NCBI GenBank assembly: GCA_947458575.1
Contig: CANHBE010000144.1
Coordinates: 1-6,878 of the forward strand
Direction of reading: 5' to 3'
Length of the DNA: 6,878 bases
Origin: Flavobacteriaceae bacterium
GTDB taxonomy: Bacteria; Bacteroidota; Bacteroidia; Flavobacteriales; Flavobacteriaceae
In this document: in pieces, positions 6,720-6,878 of the stretch
Layout of the letters: each line of letters starts with the position of its first letter
Position numbering within the stretch: the stretch's first letter is position 1
Notes under the pieces: model-generated
What the model was told of the DNA's origin: nothing
Databases searched by the model: none
The model's input: only the letters and a program-made list of their open reading frames with translations
Position numbers and translations under genes: made by a program

Positions 6720-6878
6720 GTCGTCCGTTCGCCGAGCAAGATAAAGATGTGGTTTTTTGGTCACATTACAGCGATGAAAAGCACACACCTTTATATCCGT
6801 TTGGGTACGGTTTGAGTTATTCTAATTTTGAGTATTCTAATCTGGTCTTAAACCGAAAGTCTTTTTCTGAAAACGGAA
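6719..6878 (+). pseudogene. Headless C-terminal fragment of a GH3 beta-glucosidase
   Basis: Translating from 6719 gives 53 codons to the window edge. They begin G-R-P-F-A-E-Q and then carry V-F-W-S-H-Y-S-D-E-K-H-T-P-L-Y-P-F-G-Y-G-L-S-Y. The PLYPFGYGLSY block is a hallmark of glycoside hydrolase family 3 enzymes (BglX-like beta-glucosidases). It sits at the end of the second catalytic domain, just before the fibronectin III-like domain whose first strand follows (F-E-Y-S-N-L-V-L). In the family this block lies roughly 600 residues in, so the signal peptide and nearly all catalytic sequence are missing. The frame is closed by a TGA at 6710-6712, there is no ATG in frame before the homology, and it is offset from the preceding gene's frame. 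It therefore cannot be expressed as an enzyme from here. Its 3' end lies outside the window. Confidence 0.85.

Noticed and set aside
6518..6739. A 73-codon minus-strand open frame opposite the end of the binding-module gene
   Set aside because: It is a shadow of the Pro/Thr/Ala-rich coding frame on the plus strand and crosses the chimeric junction, so it cannot be a conserved gene.
6650..6760. Homologous recombination between the similar N-R-P-V-A-D-V-K and G-R-P-F-A-E-Q stretches as the cause of the junction
   Set aside because: The two stretches are both retained and not merged in register, and their nucleotide identity is short and patchy, so a crossover there would not give the observed order.

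Overview
The window looks like a chromosomal segment of a low-GC member of the Bacteroidota, most likely class Flavobacteriia. The evidence is indirect but consistent. Three short exported proteins have MKK/MKH-type signal peptides ending in ...A-x-A/S followed by Gln. Ribosome-binding purine runs are weak, with A-rich leaders instead. One good match to the Bacteroidota -7 promoter box (TAnnTTTG) is present. The UvrA sequence is of the type I recall as the second UvrA paralogue of flavobacteria. No species can be named from the sequence alone.

Layout, left to right. (1) 26-1507 (+): a complete polytopic membrane protein of the MOP/Wzx-type flippase superfamily. (2) 1511-1541: a perfect 12-bp hairpin whose T-tract lies on the minus strand, so it terminates the next gene. 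(3) 1571-2101 (-): a small exported protein of unknown function with short YD-like repeats. (4) 2102-2353: a divergent intergenic region with a convincing promoter for the following gene. (5) 2354-2815 (+): a small exported protein of unknown function, tail-overlapping uvrA by 8 bp. (6) 2808-5621 (-): a complete uvrA. (7) 5622-6077: a 456-bp, very AT-rich intergenic region with a repeated CCTATACA element. (8) 6078-6719 (+): an exported carbohydrate-binding-module-like protein that stops abruptly just as a further repeat module seems to begin. (9) 6719-6878 (+): directly abutting it in another frame, a headless piece of a glycoside hydrolase family 3 beta-glucosidase running off the window.

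The genes do not form one pathway. The flippase belongs to envelope polysaccharide export, uvrA to nucleotide excision repair, and the last two pieces resemble a polysaccharide-utilisation locus. I see no mobile element, CRISPR array, RNA gene or defence system. The clearest anomaly is the junction at about 6713-6719, where the binding-module gene is fused out of frame to the C-terminal part of a GH3 gene. This is either a real deletion or an assembly join. I did not find a convincing undescribed system, and I rank the junction and the regulatory repeats upstream of it as the points most worth checking.
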